The notes: generated from the letters alone by a model not told the origin. Positions 23,871-36,298 are shown, numbered from the stretch's first letter. The stretch is 64,000 nucleotides of DNA from Cloeon dipterum (GCF_949628265.1 NC_088790.1:12652545-12716544); one strand, 5' to 3'. Numbers and translations: made by a program.

Positions 23871-26800
23871 GATATCCACGTAATTAATCGTTTTAGCAGT
23901 ATTTTACTAACTCTGTTTGCCCTTTTATTGGACTTCTTAATTAGTTGCAAAAAGTTAACTCGCTCAATTGCCTGAATCAATAATTTAGTGGCAATTTTTC
24001 TTTCTAAACTGAAAAACCTTCTGGTATCATAAATGCAAGTAGTAAAACATTTGAAAAAAAAAATAATAAATTCAATGCTTTAAATTACAAAAAAAAAACT
24101 GAATGGCTCCACTCTGTGTGGAAAATAATTCAAGACGGTTTAATTACAGTGAAAATTCTACGAGGAAAAATTAAATATCACGTTATCGGACTGTGAAACG
24201 GATGTTCCGGCCCCACAGGCCTCAACGGCATTAATTTACCTCCAAAACAAAATTCCTATCCTAGCAGTGCCAAATTAAAACCGTGCATATTAATCTCATT
24301 TTATTAATAATGCCTGCCAGTATTGTCTAATTGCTATAGTATAGTGTTTTTGAATTCTGCAGGCAGAGAAAACAATTTAAATGGGATAAAAGAGAAACCA
24401 TTTTCCCTGATTATATGAATAACCACATTCACTCATTCGATAACCAGCAGCAACTACTCTACTCCACTCCACTGACACACTAGACGCGTTCAGGGATAAA
24501 TTAAAATATATAATTCTGCTTGATGGTGCTGAGATGAGTGTATATAAGTTGCATGTAGTTAACACTATAAGCCTGGCTGGCTGGCCAGTGAGACACAATT
24601 ATTAACACCTGAAGACATTCCTACTGACACAGAGAAAATAAATATAGTTTTATATAAGCCTATAAAAATCAGAAACTTTTCAAAGAAAGGGTTCAGAAAT
24701 ATTCAAGCATTATTTTAGTCTCAAAAATGATCTCTATTAAGGTTCTGGAGGGCTGTTTTGCCCCATACATTTCCATATCCAGACAAATTAATTCAAAGGG
24801 ACATAATTGTTAAAAGAGAGGTGAGACGTTGGTTCGATATTTCTTGAGGAACTGCATGTTCTTTTAAGAAATCTTTAAATACGCTTAGGTTTTATTAACA
24901 TTTTTAGTCACTGTGAAAAAAATGCTACTATTAGTTTTTTAAATCGTGTTCTTGGAAACAAAGAAAATACCTTCTCTTTTTAAGTTATACGATTCAGGAG
25001 CAGTCTTTCGATTTTTCGTTCAAGCTCTTTGTTTCTGATGTATCTTTCGTCTAGAATTATTCATTGGTTTATAAATGTTTAAGTCATGCGTACAAATATT
25101 CCGTTTTTAATGTCATAAAAAATACCAAAAATATTTCAATTGCCGAGTGCGAGGTGTCGGCCTTGACCGCGACACAGTGGGCAGGACCAATTGTTGTTGT
25201 TCCCCTGATACTGAGTGATTGTGAGAAATGAAGCGGCCGACCCAGTTTGCGTGCGTCCAGCGGAAAGCAATACACTCTCCGTTGCGGCGTGGCGGTGCTG
25301 TCCAACAACGTCTTCCTCTCCTTTTCCTCCGCCACAGAGCTAGAGCAGGCAAGCAGCCTAACGGGATCACCGCATCATTGATCCTCGTCCGCTCGCTGCT
25401 CCACACATTTCAATTATTCATTTGCAGCCACGATCTGTTTTACGTCAGTCACTATTTATTTGATGAATTTTTCACGACTTTTAAATTTATCTACCCGCTT
25501 TTAATGACAATTAATTGCTCACAACAAATGCATGCCACTAATTGCACATCGACTGCTACCAGGATCGATAGAATGAGATATGCTTGGTTTTTCATACAAT
25601 CAAATGCGTTTATGAAAATGATTTTTGTTTTCAAACTCGCAGTGACTACTTATAAAGAAGAAAAGGCTGAAATTTATTGATTCAAAATCAAAATTTTCAA
25701 GGCTGAAAGATCAATGCAAAGGAGCATACACTAAAAAAAGTTTGTTGATTTCATTTTTTAATGCTTGTTAGCTCTGTTTAATTCTATTCGCATTCCTTAT
25801 GTTTGAAAAGGCAGCACTTTTTATTCCTGATTTTCATGCAAATTGCGTGTTGTGCCAATTGTAGCTGCGGGGCACTGATATTATCGCCTTATTCGAGTGC
25901 TCTCTGTGATTTTTTTGTCGCCGCTGGTCAGTCTCTCTTCTGCAACACTGCGAGTGATTGCGCGGCCTACTTATTTGGTACACTTCTCCGTATCTCTTTC
26001 ACTCGCGCCTGCTCTCGCGCACTTCCAAGTAACTCCTCTTCTATATTATTATTTCTTTACACCTTGTTGTACTGGTATAATTTTTCAGTGAGATTGAAGT
26101 TTAGACCGACACGTTTTCTTGTGACACAAGATGGGTGAAATGAATAAAAATAGTATGGATTTTTTTCCTTTAATTCAATTTAACCTAGTCCACGCCGTAT
26201 CTCTCCGAAAGCGGCGCAGTCAGGTCTCGCCACCTCCTGAATGAATTTGAAAGCTCCAGAAAGTGAGCGGACACCTGTAGCATCCAGAGACGGCGGATCT
26301 TTGAACTTTTAGTCTAGGAAAATCACTGTCGTATATATTTATTATAACTCCTTTTTGTATTAGCCAAATTTGTTTAGTCATAAAAAATCGATTAAAAAAT
26401 TTTACCTTAATTTTTTTCCGACGCAGAAACAATTTTAAACTTGGAAATAAAATAAAATAATTACAGGATTGGCTTAAATTGGCAACACGAGACCAAAAAT
26501 TCAAGAAAAGAACTGCGTGTTGAGTGTGGTGCCCAAAATACTGCTATTATTTAAATCATCTCAGAGTGCAATGGCTAGCTTTGAGTATAAATTATCAAAA
26601 TATTCATACATATTATATAAACTTTATTTGCAAATTATACAGAAATAACTCTTTGCAGGAATTTATATACTCTAAAACAACCAAACAAATCTGGTCTTTG
26701 CAGCTGTAATACAGGAAAGTTCTTTTCGTTTTTGTTCACAGAATTGTTAGAAATCTTTGCAGTCGAGATTTCGAGTACTTATTTATACTAAATCCAGTCG

Positions 26801-27130
26801 AGCAGAACACAAAGAAACTCAAGTAAGACGATGCAACAAAGTAAAAACGAAGTAGGAATTAAACTTTAAAGCGCCTTTGTTAGCAGTGGCTTATATTTAA
26901 AAATATCGAGGAAGAACTATAAATGAAGATTTGTTGCATGCGCGATACAGAGAAAATGATTTATTTATAATTTGACTAGTTTAACTTTCTTTAAACTATT
27001 GGAAATATTGATTTCATAGTTTTAGATATACCTTTCTAATTTGTTTTATTTTTTGCTTTCAAGACAGTAAGGTGGATGTGACGTGGTTTTCAAAAGTCTG
27101 TTGATATTTCTGGGAATAAAGTTTCATATT
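23871..27130. other. Intergenic region
   Basis: AT-rich DNA with a moderately GC-rich patch at 25130-26130. The patch contains a 150-codon plus-strand frame at 25228-25680 that has no signal peptide, motif or splice context. No gene is supported. Confidence 0.45.
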
Positions 27131-27136
27131 TTTATT
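27131..27136 (-). terminator. Polyadenylation signal candidate of the 27341-28091 gene
   Basis: AATAAA on the minus strand lies about 205 bases after the stop codon. Confidence 0.35.
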
Positions 27137-27340
27137 TTTGTTGTTTGCTCTAAAACACATTTCTGTACAGAAGCAGTCAGAGAAAACTTATGAATCTATC
27201 ATAACAGTCAAAACACGGTTGCAAGAGGAAAATGAAATCTAACATAATTTAAATATGTACTTTACTTCAATGAGTCAAAATTTTTAAATGCACTTTTGAG
27301 GCTCTCTAATCAAAGCATCAGTGCAGTCTTGGTCGCTGTG

Positions 27341-28091
27341 TTAATGTCTGTAATGCATACTCCTCCTCCGCACCAGTCCACGTCTGCTTCTTCGTTGCTT
27401 TTTTACTTTCTGCTTGGCTGTTAGCGATTCTGCAGAGGAAAATATAGCTGGTCGTTTTTGCACCGCAGCATGTGGAGACGGTAGCGACACAACATATTTG
27501 ATGTGTTTCTGCGGTGTATAGGAAACATAGTACGGGGGTGACGCGTGTAGACCCTCAGGGCCAATACCTATAAAATTATTAATTAAGATAAACTGTCCAC
27601 CTGATGCATTACTTTAAATAATTGCAAAAAATGTATATCATCAAAGATTTTATGTTTGAATTAAATTTTGGAAACAGATCACCACGTAAAATAGGTTGTT
27701 TTTATTCAGAGGTAATTTCCATTAGGTTTCAAAGAATTTAGAATTTTAATGAAAATTAAATACTTAACGAAATGGCTGCACTGATCTTAATTAGGGGCCA
27801 TTAGATTAATTTTCTTCAATAAAAATTAAATCCCCATTTCCGTTTTCTTCGATTCGTTTTACTTAGGGCGTTTAATAAAAAAACCACCTTATTAGAAATT
27901 GTTTTCTTGAATTGGCGTTTATGATAAATACATATGGTACCTGAAATCATTAAGCGGACGTATCCATTTGGAAGATGGACGTCGTTGGGCACTGTGCGTT
28001 GCTTCATGATGGAGTCAGCGTTGGGCCGTGCTGCCGCGGCCGCAGCGGCCAGCAGAAGCGCGACGATGGTAGTACACCAGCAGGCTCTCAT
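27341..28091 (-). CDS. Small secreted protein with polybasic C-terminus, 125 aa
   Basis: Two exons at 28091-27941 and 27567-27341 join in phase 1 across a 373-base intron (GTACC...TATAG) into 125 codons plus TAA. Residues 1-21 are a signal peptide ending in a run of seven alanines. The mature N-terminal part is unremarkable. The second exon starts with Gly/Pro/Tyr-rich sequence (GPEGLHASPPYYVSYTPQKH) and ends in an extremely basic tail: from about residue 101 it contains KQKVKKQRRSRR and VRRR, with furin-like sites. The absence of any stop over 75 codons in exon 2, with exact phase agreement, supports the model. There is no DUF1676 segment, so it is not an Osiris protein although it lies inside the cluster on the same strand. 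I do not recognise a family; a processed peptide precursor or a basic matrix protein are possibilities, not conclusions. Confidence 0.6.
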
Positions 28092-28124
28092 CACGTTTTG
28101 ATAAGGTTCGGAGGAGCGAGGGCC

Positions 28125-28133
28125 GTTTTTATT
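28125..28133 (-). promoter_or_regulatory. TATA-like element of the 27341-28091 gene
   Basis: AATAAAAAC on the minus strand is about 35-42 bases upstream of the ATG. It is a weak TATA variant supported only by position. Confidence 0.25.
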
Positions 28134-28711
28134 CTGAGCCCATCGACTTATTATGCCAATTAAACTAAACTGGTCGGACCAGACGAGCAATTTTTCGACT
28201 AAAAAGGTCTTAAAGCTTCTTCAAAATACGAATATTATTCTCATTCCCCGTTAATTTCGCAAAAACTGGAGGGTCACTTACATGAGTTTAGGCCTGTAAA
28301 AGACGTTTCTTGTGCCGCGACATTCCCCTGTTCTACTTCAAATCGATTGCAACCCGCTCTTAATTAAATTTCCCGGAATAGAGAAATATTCAGGGGTTGC
28401 CGGTGCGGTTGAAATTCTAAGAAGGTTTTTTGTTTAGCTCCTGCGAAGCACCGCAGCACGTACGCAGATTACGATTCACTCTCAAACAGAATTCTTTTCT
28501 TTCCTTTGTGACTATTGTTAAGGCTTCGTATTCAAAGTGTACAAAACAAAGGAACCATCTTTTGGCAGTTTTTTATCCGTTGCAGACAGCTTTGTGGTTT
28601 CGCAATCGATTTACTTCAAATGAGTCTCGGGAAAAAATCGTCTGGATGCAAAAGGTAGTGAATATCATCAATTTTTAAGTATTAAAACCAATGAAATTTC
28701 GTTTTATGTGC

Positions 28712-28717
28712 TTTAAT
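28712..28717 (-). terminator. Possible polyadenylation signal of the 28753-29809 gene
   Basis: ATTAAA on the minus strand lies about 36 bases after the stop codon. This is the commonest variant of AATAAA. Confidence 0.3.
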
Positions 28718-28752
28718 AATAAATATATAATAACAACTAGCAGGTAAAAATA

Positions 28753-29809
28753 TCAATTATGGATAGAAATTTCTGAGCTGGCGGCACCGAATTGGCTCAA
28801 CGCCACTGCGCTGCCCGCTCTGTTGACGTCTGTGTTGGTCTCAGGCTGTGAGGATGAAAACGAGGAGCACGAAGACACAAACTGTCGCTGCGGCTGCTGC
28901 TGGTCTTGTGTGGTAACGATTTGGACCTGGCTGGCGCTCACCACTGGTACAGGGGGAGGGTTTTTCGCGTTAAGGGGGCTCACTGAGCTTTTCACCCCTT
29001 GACGAAACTGAGCAGCTGCAAAGAGAATTTTTGTTTTGGTTAGTTCAACTGATCTTCATTTGAAGAAAATATGTCCAGTTTCCTTATTATTTAGTAGTTT
29101 AACTAAAAATAGCATGGCATGCGGGATTATATTTCATTTGGGTGGTAAATTCTGAAATTAAAATACAAGGAATATTTATTGTCAAACCGAATGATATTTT
29201 TTAATTGAACCAAATATAATCGAAAAAGCTTTGTAAATTTTAGAAAAAAATTGAGCTTCATTAATGTTTTAATGATTTAATGCGGACGGAGCCCTTAAAA
29301 ATGATTTATTTATCCAACGGTAAGCCTTATGACGGAGAAGCCCCCCTCTTTATGAAATAAATAATATTCTTAGCACGGAAACAGAGCTCGCCTTTTGAAA
29401 GGCAGACAAACTTGCTCTCCCTCTTTTTTCGAGACTTTAGTGCCACCAAGTAAATGTTGTTTTTCGTTGGCGCATTTGAGCTTTTCTATGATATATAGTA
29501 TTGTTATCTTTAATAAAATTAGCTTTTAATTAATAAGTGATAAATTTCTAGCTCAAATAATGAATCATGATTATTTTTCTGATTGAATTTTTCTAGGAAA
29601 ATGTTTTTTGAGCGAATTACACAAAATAGTTTAATTTACTGACCAGGTTTACCAGCTGGATCTCTAGCGGCATTGTCTGCCTCCTCCTCGAGAACCTTGT
29701 TCGTTTCCGGCACGGTGGTGGTTGCGGATGCGGCCTCTTCATCTTCGCGCAGGGGCACGGCTGCGGCCACAGCCAGCGTCAAAAGCAAGGCACAGGCGGC
29801 GACCCTCAT
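28753..29809 (-). CDS. Small secreted Ser/Gln-rich protein, 142 aa
   Basis: Two exons at 29809-29644 and 29015-28753 join in phase 1 across a 628-base intron (GTCAG...TTTGCAG) into 142 codons plus TGA. Residues 1-18 form a signal peptide (RVAACALLLTLAVAAAV). The rest of exon 1 is acidic and Thr-rich (LREDEEAASATTTVPETNK). Exon 2 carries a Pro/Val/Gln stretch (QVQIVTTQDQQQPQ), a serine cluster with one cysteine (SSCSSFSSSQ) and a short hydrophobic end. The start at 29809 is preferred over the in-frame ATG at 29839 because the TATA box at 29844-29850 would place transcription start downstream of the latter. The product looks disordered and extracellular. It has no DUF1676 segment, and I do not recognise a family. 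Gene layout resembles its neighbour at 27341-28091, but their sequences do not visibly match. Confidence 0.62.
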
Positions 29810-29843
29810 TGCTTTTCGACGCAGACTGGCCCGTCGCACGTCT

Positions 29844-29850
29844 TTTTATA
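29844..29850 (-). promoter_or_regulatory. TATA box of the 28753-29809 gene
   Basis: TATAAAA on the minus strand is 35 bases before the ATG, the same arrangement as in the neighbouring Osiris promoters. It argues that this small ORF is a real transcription unit. Confidence 0.55.
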
Positions 29851-30752
29851 CCGGCTTGGTGCGATTTGTACGAAAATTGGAACAATTAAAGGAAGGGGCC
29901 GTCGGACCGGTCACCAACCAGGTCATCCGATCGCTTATCAATACATCTAGGCGATGTCAACCTATTTCGCTGATAATTTGCGATGTCGCTTGATTTGCAA
30001 AATCCGCGATTCACATGATGTTTTGGTGATATTTATAGAAATGATACCTGTTTTAACGGTTTTCTGTCGTGATTGGATAAAAAAATGATTCTGCCTCATT
30101 GCACTTTCAAAAAACATGCACGAGGTGGAATGGACCAATGGTGTTTATATTTATTCCGGTTTGAACTTGTAATCCTCCTTTTTTCGGCTAAACGACGAGT
30201 CATTAGCTTCCTTTTCATCCAGCCCGCCTAGAATGAAACTCTCGCCAGAAGTTTCCATAAAAACTTGTTGGTGCGACGGTCTCCAGTACTTTTTTTATTT
30301 CCCTCTGCGCCGCATAGCTGAGCCGCGAATATTTGTATAACGGTGGCAAATCCACTCGGCAGCCCAGTTTTACTATGCGCACGCACGTTTCCCCAAACAA
30401 AGATCTTAATTAAATTTCCCTGCGCGGAAATTCTGTTGCTTGCCAGGTGGAATTAGAGAAAAAATGTGGGAAAATTAGATTTTGTCTATATATTATTATA
30501 CAAGCATTTTTACAGCAGGCATACACAATATAAATTACATAAGGCAGCTAGATTACAACACGGGTAACAGTAAAAAAGGCACTCGAAAGACATCAATAAA
30601 TAAGCCATGCAATCCAAGAGACGTGCAAGTCTTAAATTTACATCCGAGTTTCATCAACTCATCACAAACTGAGCAGTTTTTTGACGAAATTCTGGCACGA
30701 TTTGAAAAGGACGGCGCAGCCCAACAGCTTTTTTTTTAAAAAAAAAAATAAT
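29851..30752. other. Intergenic region and Osiris 3' flank
   Basis: Unremarkable DNA without a supported gene. A run of T followed by a run of A at 30729-30749 lies just beyond the stop of the next Osiris gene. Confidence 0.5.
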
Positions 30753-33700
30753 TTACTGGTACTGCGGGTAGCCAGAGTAGGCGAACTGGTGCGAGTCTCT
30801 GTGGTCATCGGGGTCGCGGAAGGCGACGGGGGCGGCGTTCACGGCGGAGGCGGCCACCTGAAGGTTGTTGGTGTCGCGGCCGTAGAAGGGGCCGCTGCCG
30901 CCTCCGGAGCCGTAGTAGGGGTAGTGAGGGCCGGAGCTCTGCGGCTGGTTGTAGTAGCTGCTGTGGCCGAAGTTGTTGTAAGGGCTGTGCAGATTCGGCT
31001 TGCACAGCTTGTAGAAGCCGATCAGACCGGGAACGACCAGCGCCAGCAGGCCAAGGATTTTCTTGAAAGATGCCAGGCCCAGGATGAAGGGCAGGAAGAG
31101 CAGCAGCTTCAGCTTGAACAGCTTCAGGATGATCAGCAGGGGGATGAACAGCTTCTTCAGCTTGGTGCGTGCTGCAAAATCGAATTATTGATTAGATTTT
31201 ACTGTCTAAATATAGCAAAAGAAGAATGTATTTAACTGATTTGGTCGGAAAAAGATTAAATTTGAAAAAAACTTATTTACTACGTAACTAAGTTATTATC
31301 GTGAAAATGTTCCAAAGGCTATACCATCGCTAATGAGAGGCTTGGAAGGTATTAAAGCCAATTTTAGGACCACTTGAGAGGAATCTAATGCACTATAATT
31401 AGCGTTGTGCTAACCAAGTAGGCTAAACAAAAAATAATTAATATCCTAAAAGCAAATATCACTGTGGCAGAGGTGATTGCCGGTAACTGATCATAACAAA
31501 ACACAAATTTGAGTGAGCAAAAATCGCTGAACAATTAATGTAAAATTAAAATTCAACTATTTTTCGAAAGTTACTAGCAATTGCTGTTGATACAGCGTTT
31601 TGCTTTGTAGTGAAATAAAGAATTTATTTAAAGCACTAGGCGCTCAACACTAAAATTATTACAGTTTCAAGTTTTGCACAGTTTTGAAGCTTCTCTATCC
31701 TATTTGTGATTAAATGTATTTACTATTCTAGAAAGTGATGTTATAAATTAAGCTCACTTTTTTTCTTTGAGCGCAGGAAATTAAATCAATGTGCACTCTA
31801 CACATGCCTTATTGTATTTGTTGCACTGTCTTTCATATTGTATGTAACTCTATTAAGCTCTATTTTCTCGAATATTTAATATAAAACGTTTATATTGTTT
31901 TCTAGACTAGATATTGCATTTCTGGTTAATTCTGCATCGCTGCTTCTAGTACGTATATGATTCAATCTGCGGTGAAAAATATTGATTATGTGTATGAGCG
32001 TTTGCTTTGTGAACCCGAGATAAACAGCGGCGGCGCTGGAGGCATCGTGATGGAAATTGGTGGCCGCAATCGAAACTCGGCACACTTGAGCGCAACAAAA
32101 GCCGTAATTGAGCGTCTTACTTTCGCGGTCATTGTCGGGGCCGGCCAGCAAAGCCGGCATGGATGCACTCACGTACGCAATGGCTGCACCCACGTGCGAT
32201 GTAATCCGTCGAATGTGGCACACGCTCGTTCAATGGCACGCCGCACAAGTGTAAATTTTGCAAAATCGCAACCGACCAGACGGAAAAAATATAGCTAATT
32301 TTATCTGGCCAGTGATTTTGCCCCCAGACACATAAGTCTGCGGTGGCGGTTTGTGCCCCCTCTGACAGCAATTAGGCTCTTTCCTAGCTAAATCAATCAA
32401 ATCATCAATTTCCTGCGATTTCCAATCAGCATTCCGGTGGCGAGGGGGAGAAAGCGTCTCTGATGATGATGATTTACGCGCTCGCACTCGCATTTTAATC
32501 AGACGCGTCGTTTCGCACTCTGCTCTGATGAGTCGAGGCGAAATCAACAAAACGAGAGAGACTGCCAATCGATATGTGCGGCTGACAAGTTTAGTGTATC
32601 AGAGGCTTCACGTGGCAGAAGAGGAAACGCAGCCAGAACCGATAATAAATTATAAAGTCAGGCAACCCGCGCCACACGAGGGATGAAAGTGTTGCATAAG
32701 CCAAATCTGTGGCAGGGGCCGGGTTAAAATTTAAAATCCCACAGACAAGCTTGGCACGTTTTTTAGGACAGACTTACGAACAATATCACTAAAAACGTGG
32801 AAGTTGCTGAAATGATTGCATTTTTTCAAGAAAGACAAAAATGGAGTAAATTACGTTAAATTGGCAAACTCTCCTTCTATTTTTTGCAATTCTAATTGTG
32901 TAGGGATACATATTAAGATAATTTTTGTTATGTAATAGCTGCTATCTAGCATTTGCATATTTTATGTAAAAAATAAATATATCTTTAAAAATTGTTTTGG
33001 TGGTTCTAAAAATTTGCTCTGAGATTAAATATTAACTATCTGCTGTTCAGAAGTATCTTAGGCTAAAATTTTCTTCTACCTTACACGTTAACTTAACTTT
33101 TAAAAAAAAAACTTTGGCAAACCCTACTGCCCTGGCTAGGATCCTAACAAAATACTCACAGAAAGAGTTTTCAGTCTTGTCCTCAATGAGGTCGATCTCG
33201 GTTGCGATCTCGTCGACGAATCTGGGTGCAAATCGACCCTGCTCCTGTCCCAGCAGCTCCTGGGGCACGTTGACTTCGAAGGCGGTCGAGCGGATGAAGT
33301 CCTCGGCCTTGCGCATCATGAATTTGGTGAACTGGTCCCATTCGGACTCTTCCGATCTGGGGGTTGAGGAGAATTCGTACTGCTTTCCTACTCTCTGCTT
33401 CCAACCTGGAAAATAAGAAGAAGTGAGAATGGTACTGATATTGCTAGAATGTAAATTTTGATGATTTTTAAACACATTTTAGGTTATTTTTTTCTTGAAA
33501 GGAAAGTGGCTCAAATGAAATTTGCTGTGCCGAAAAAGATGCACGTGCACCGTAAAGGAGCAAAGAAAGTTTATAAATATTATGATGAATGATCAACATT
33601 TTTTAACCTCTTTGGTATCTAGCACAATGGCTTTACTGGTCAGCGTGCCATTTTAAGGGGTTGCTGAATTTCTCTGAAGCTTGTGATTTTTTTATATATT

Positions 33701-34326
33701 TTTAGACCTTGGTTGCATTCCATATTTTGATTTGTATTTATAATAATTTATTTTTGAAGTTTTGTGTACAACGTGTGCCCTTCTTTTATTATAATGTATT
33801 AAGAATGGGAATCAATTAAAAAAAAAACAATGACTATCTATTCCTTGTCAGAGTCAGATCCAAAAATGAATATCAATTTTATGACCTCCTTCATGGCCTA
33901 CTTTGAAATAAAATTTTAACCAACCCGTCGTTTTGCATTTTATTACAACCTTAAGAACTGACCTGGCATCCTGACAACCTTAGCGTGGTCGCCGAACTGG
34001 TATCGCTCCTGCTGGAAGAATTCATCCATCGAGGCGAGGGCCCTGGACTTGAAGCACTCGGCCAGGTCACCGTTGAGGCACTGTCCATTGGCAGACGCCA
34101 TGTAGGGGTCCAAGTCTGGTCCGGTGCCGAGCCCGATGAGGTCACCAAGCAGGCTCTTGCCCTCGCGGTTCCTGCCCTCGGGGCTAGCCTGGGCCGGCTG
34201 CGGGGCCGGCTGGGGGGCGGCGGCCGGGGAGTCGCCGGCCGACTTCCACTTTGGGGGCTCGTCGTCGCCGTACGAGATGGCTACCAGCACAAGCAGCAGG
34301 CCCAAAAGCCGCGTGGCTTTACCCAT
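30753..34326 (-). CDS. Osiris family protein (DUF1676), 342 aa, Tyr/Gly-rich tail
   Basis: Three coding exons at 34326-33963, 33405-33160 and 31171-30753 join through two phase-1 introns into 342 residues. Residues 1-20 are a signal peptide. A Pro/Ala/Gln-rich linker (PAAAPQPAPQPAQ) precedes the paired cysteines, Cys83 and Cys91 in GQCLNGDLAECF. Residues 115-203 include EWDQFTKFMMRKAEDFI and DEIATEIDLIEDK, regions that in this type of Osiris protein are well conserved. Ser204-Arg205 starts the DUF1676 half with KLKKLFIPLLIILKLFKLKL and a hydrophobic stretch to about residue 258. The tail is rich in Tyr, Gly, Pro and Ser, ending with HQFAYSGYPQYQ, a version of the AQxLAYxxY motif. It is the best-conserved looking member of this window. 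A non-coding first exon lies at about 36.2 kb with its own TATA box. Confidence 0.93.
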
Positions 34327-34461
34327 GGCAAAGGTTGTCTTTTAGTCTTCTTCCTTTTGCTCGCTTCTCCAGCTACTCTCTGCTGCGCGCGCTCTCAGGT
34401 GCGGACGTGCTCTCTCTTGCTGCCTTTTGCTGCCGGTCCCGTTACTCCAGATGGCGCGGCA
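34327..34461 (-). other. 5' UTR part of the second exon of the 342-aa Osiris gene
   Basis: A good acceptor (TTATTTCCGCAG, AG at 34463-34462) lies upstream of the ATG at 34326. It pairs with the donor at 36190, so about 135 bases of 5' UTR would precede the ATG in this exon. Confidence 0.5.
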
Positions 34462-36190
34462 CTGCGGAAATAATACAGTAAGTAACGTCCTGACTCACGG
34501 TTTTTCACATTATTTGGAGCCTGCTTGCTTTTTAATTTGCGATAAGACAAAGTCATTGTTAGTGAAAATAAATATTGAATAACAGAGCTGAGCAAGTTTT
34601 TAGATATAAAGTTTGCCTGTTGTATTTTGCAATTCGATTGAAAACAGCAATTGAAATGATCTATTTGATTTTAGATACGAATTGTTGTGAAAATTAAATA
34701 AATGGAATCCAGCATAATATGAATCTCCAGCAGCAGTTAATAACTGATGCAGAGATTTCGACTTCAGTTTTCAATTTCTTAGTCACGAGTCGCTTGCAAA
34801 TAATGCTCACAGAGCACTCTCCACTTTCAAATGTTTAAGTTGGAAAGTATCTAGACACTCTATCAACATATAAATCTTACATATCACCTGCTGGCTACGA
34901 CAGGACGTGAAATGTTTGTATATAATGCACCATAATGCTTTTAAATCACGCGGGGGAGGAGCAATAAGCTTTTTGCGATGAAATCATCTTCAGAAATTAT
35001 TGTATTTAAGATATTTAAGGGATTATTCGGGCAAACATCCTTGATTTGATAATGATTACAATAATAACACAAATATGAAAACAAAAATTGAAACTTCAAA
35101 GTGATCTTTTTTTGTGAGTGTATACTGCCGAGGTAGATACTTTTTTTTAGAAAGAAAGATATATCGTGAGGTTAAAATTTAAGGGCTGCTTTTAAAATTA
35201 AAGCACATTATGAATGAGTAAGAGAAAAATGAGCTGAATGATAAACAGAGAATCGTTTCTTACATTTCAGACCAATCAGATATTTTTCACAATCATTGTT
35301 CTTCCGGGTCATTATGGCGAGAGTGAAGAATGCAAATTTGGTGACGTCAAGTGCAATAAATATCATATTGTATAATAAAAAAAAACTTTAAGAGGTGGTC
35401 AAAATTGATTTGTTTACAGATGGAGTGTTGTATGGCTACTACATTAATTAGATTATCTCTCTCTTTAACCAATTTATGCAGAGGATCTAGTTTATTTGAT
35501 AGTACTTTTTAGGCGAAAAACACCATTTAAACCAAAAATAAAATAAAAATAATGGTTCAACTCTTATCAACATTAAAAATTAAATTTCAAAAACGAAAAT
35601 ATGCACAGCTGAACAAATAAAAAAATTGAATTAGCATTGCCATGAAGATTTCTGAGCAAAATGACTATGTTTAAGTATTTCAACTTATAATGCAACATAT
35701 CAACATAAATAAGCAGTGTGCTTCCAAGTCATGACTGTGGAACAACTTGTCGCCGAATCTGTGTATATGAACGAGAACTCAAGTGCATTCAAACAAAAAA
35801 TTAGCCAGATATTTTTTGTTGAATACTGAATTGATTGAATGGTTATTTTTCCCTCTGTTATCGAAACAAAATAAAAAGTGCTTCTTTGTGTGTTCTGAAT
35901 GTGGGGATGTATGGGGAATAGCTAGTTGCTCTGCTGATCCGCAATAAAATTACTTTTGAAATAATTTCTATCGGCTGTAAAAAAATCAAATGTGGAGTTC
36001 ATAAATGCTCCTATTTCCTAATTTAGATTCAAAATGATTTTATCGAAAATTTATAATAGCTTAAATAAATTGAAATCATAACTCGATAAAAAATTAAAAT
36101 CTTTTAGCCCAAAACTGTTCATTTTAATTAATTCTTACTCTTAATAAATAAATAGCAAACAATAAATTAATTAAAATATAGTAGTCCTAC

Positions 36191-36268
36191 CTGAGTTGGT
36201 TTCGAGAGGATTGAGTGCTGCCTGTTCACCTCAGCCGGGTGGATTTGGAGGCAAGAGCGAGTATGGAG
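36191..36268 (-). other. Probable non-coding first exon of the 342-aa Osiris gene
   Basis: A strong donor (CTCAG|GTAGGA at 36190-36189) follows about 75 bases downstream of the expected start set by the TATA box at 36292-36298. This would give a first intron of about 1.7 kb ending at 34462. The exact 5' end is estimated from TATA spacing. Confidence 0.5.
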
Positions 36269-36291
36269 TGTCTTTGGGCAGGCGGCGCAGC

Positions 36292-36298
36292 TTTTATA
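36292..36298 (-). promoter_or_regulatory. TATA box of the 342-aa Osiris gene
   Basis: TATAAAA on the minus strand, within GGTATAAAAGCTGCGCC, in GC-richer DNA. It lies about 2 kb upstream of the coding start, matching the inferred 5' UTR exon. Confidence 0.6.

Noticed and set aside
25228-25680. 150-codon plus-strand frame
   Set aside because: No signal peptide, domain or splice sites; composition changes abruptly along it.
30681-31235. 184-codon plus-strand open frame
   Set aside because: It lies opposite the last exon of the 342-aa Osiris gene; its Val/Gly-rich text is the complement of that exon.
33985-34473. 162-codon plus-strand open frame
   Set aside because: It is antisense to the first coding exon of the 342-aa Osiris gene.
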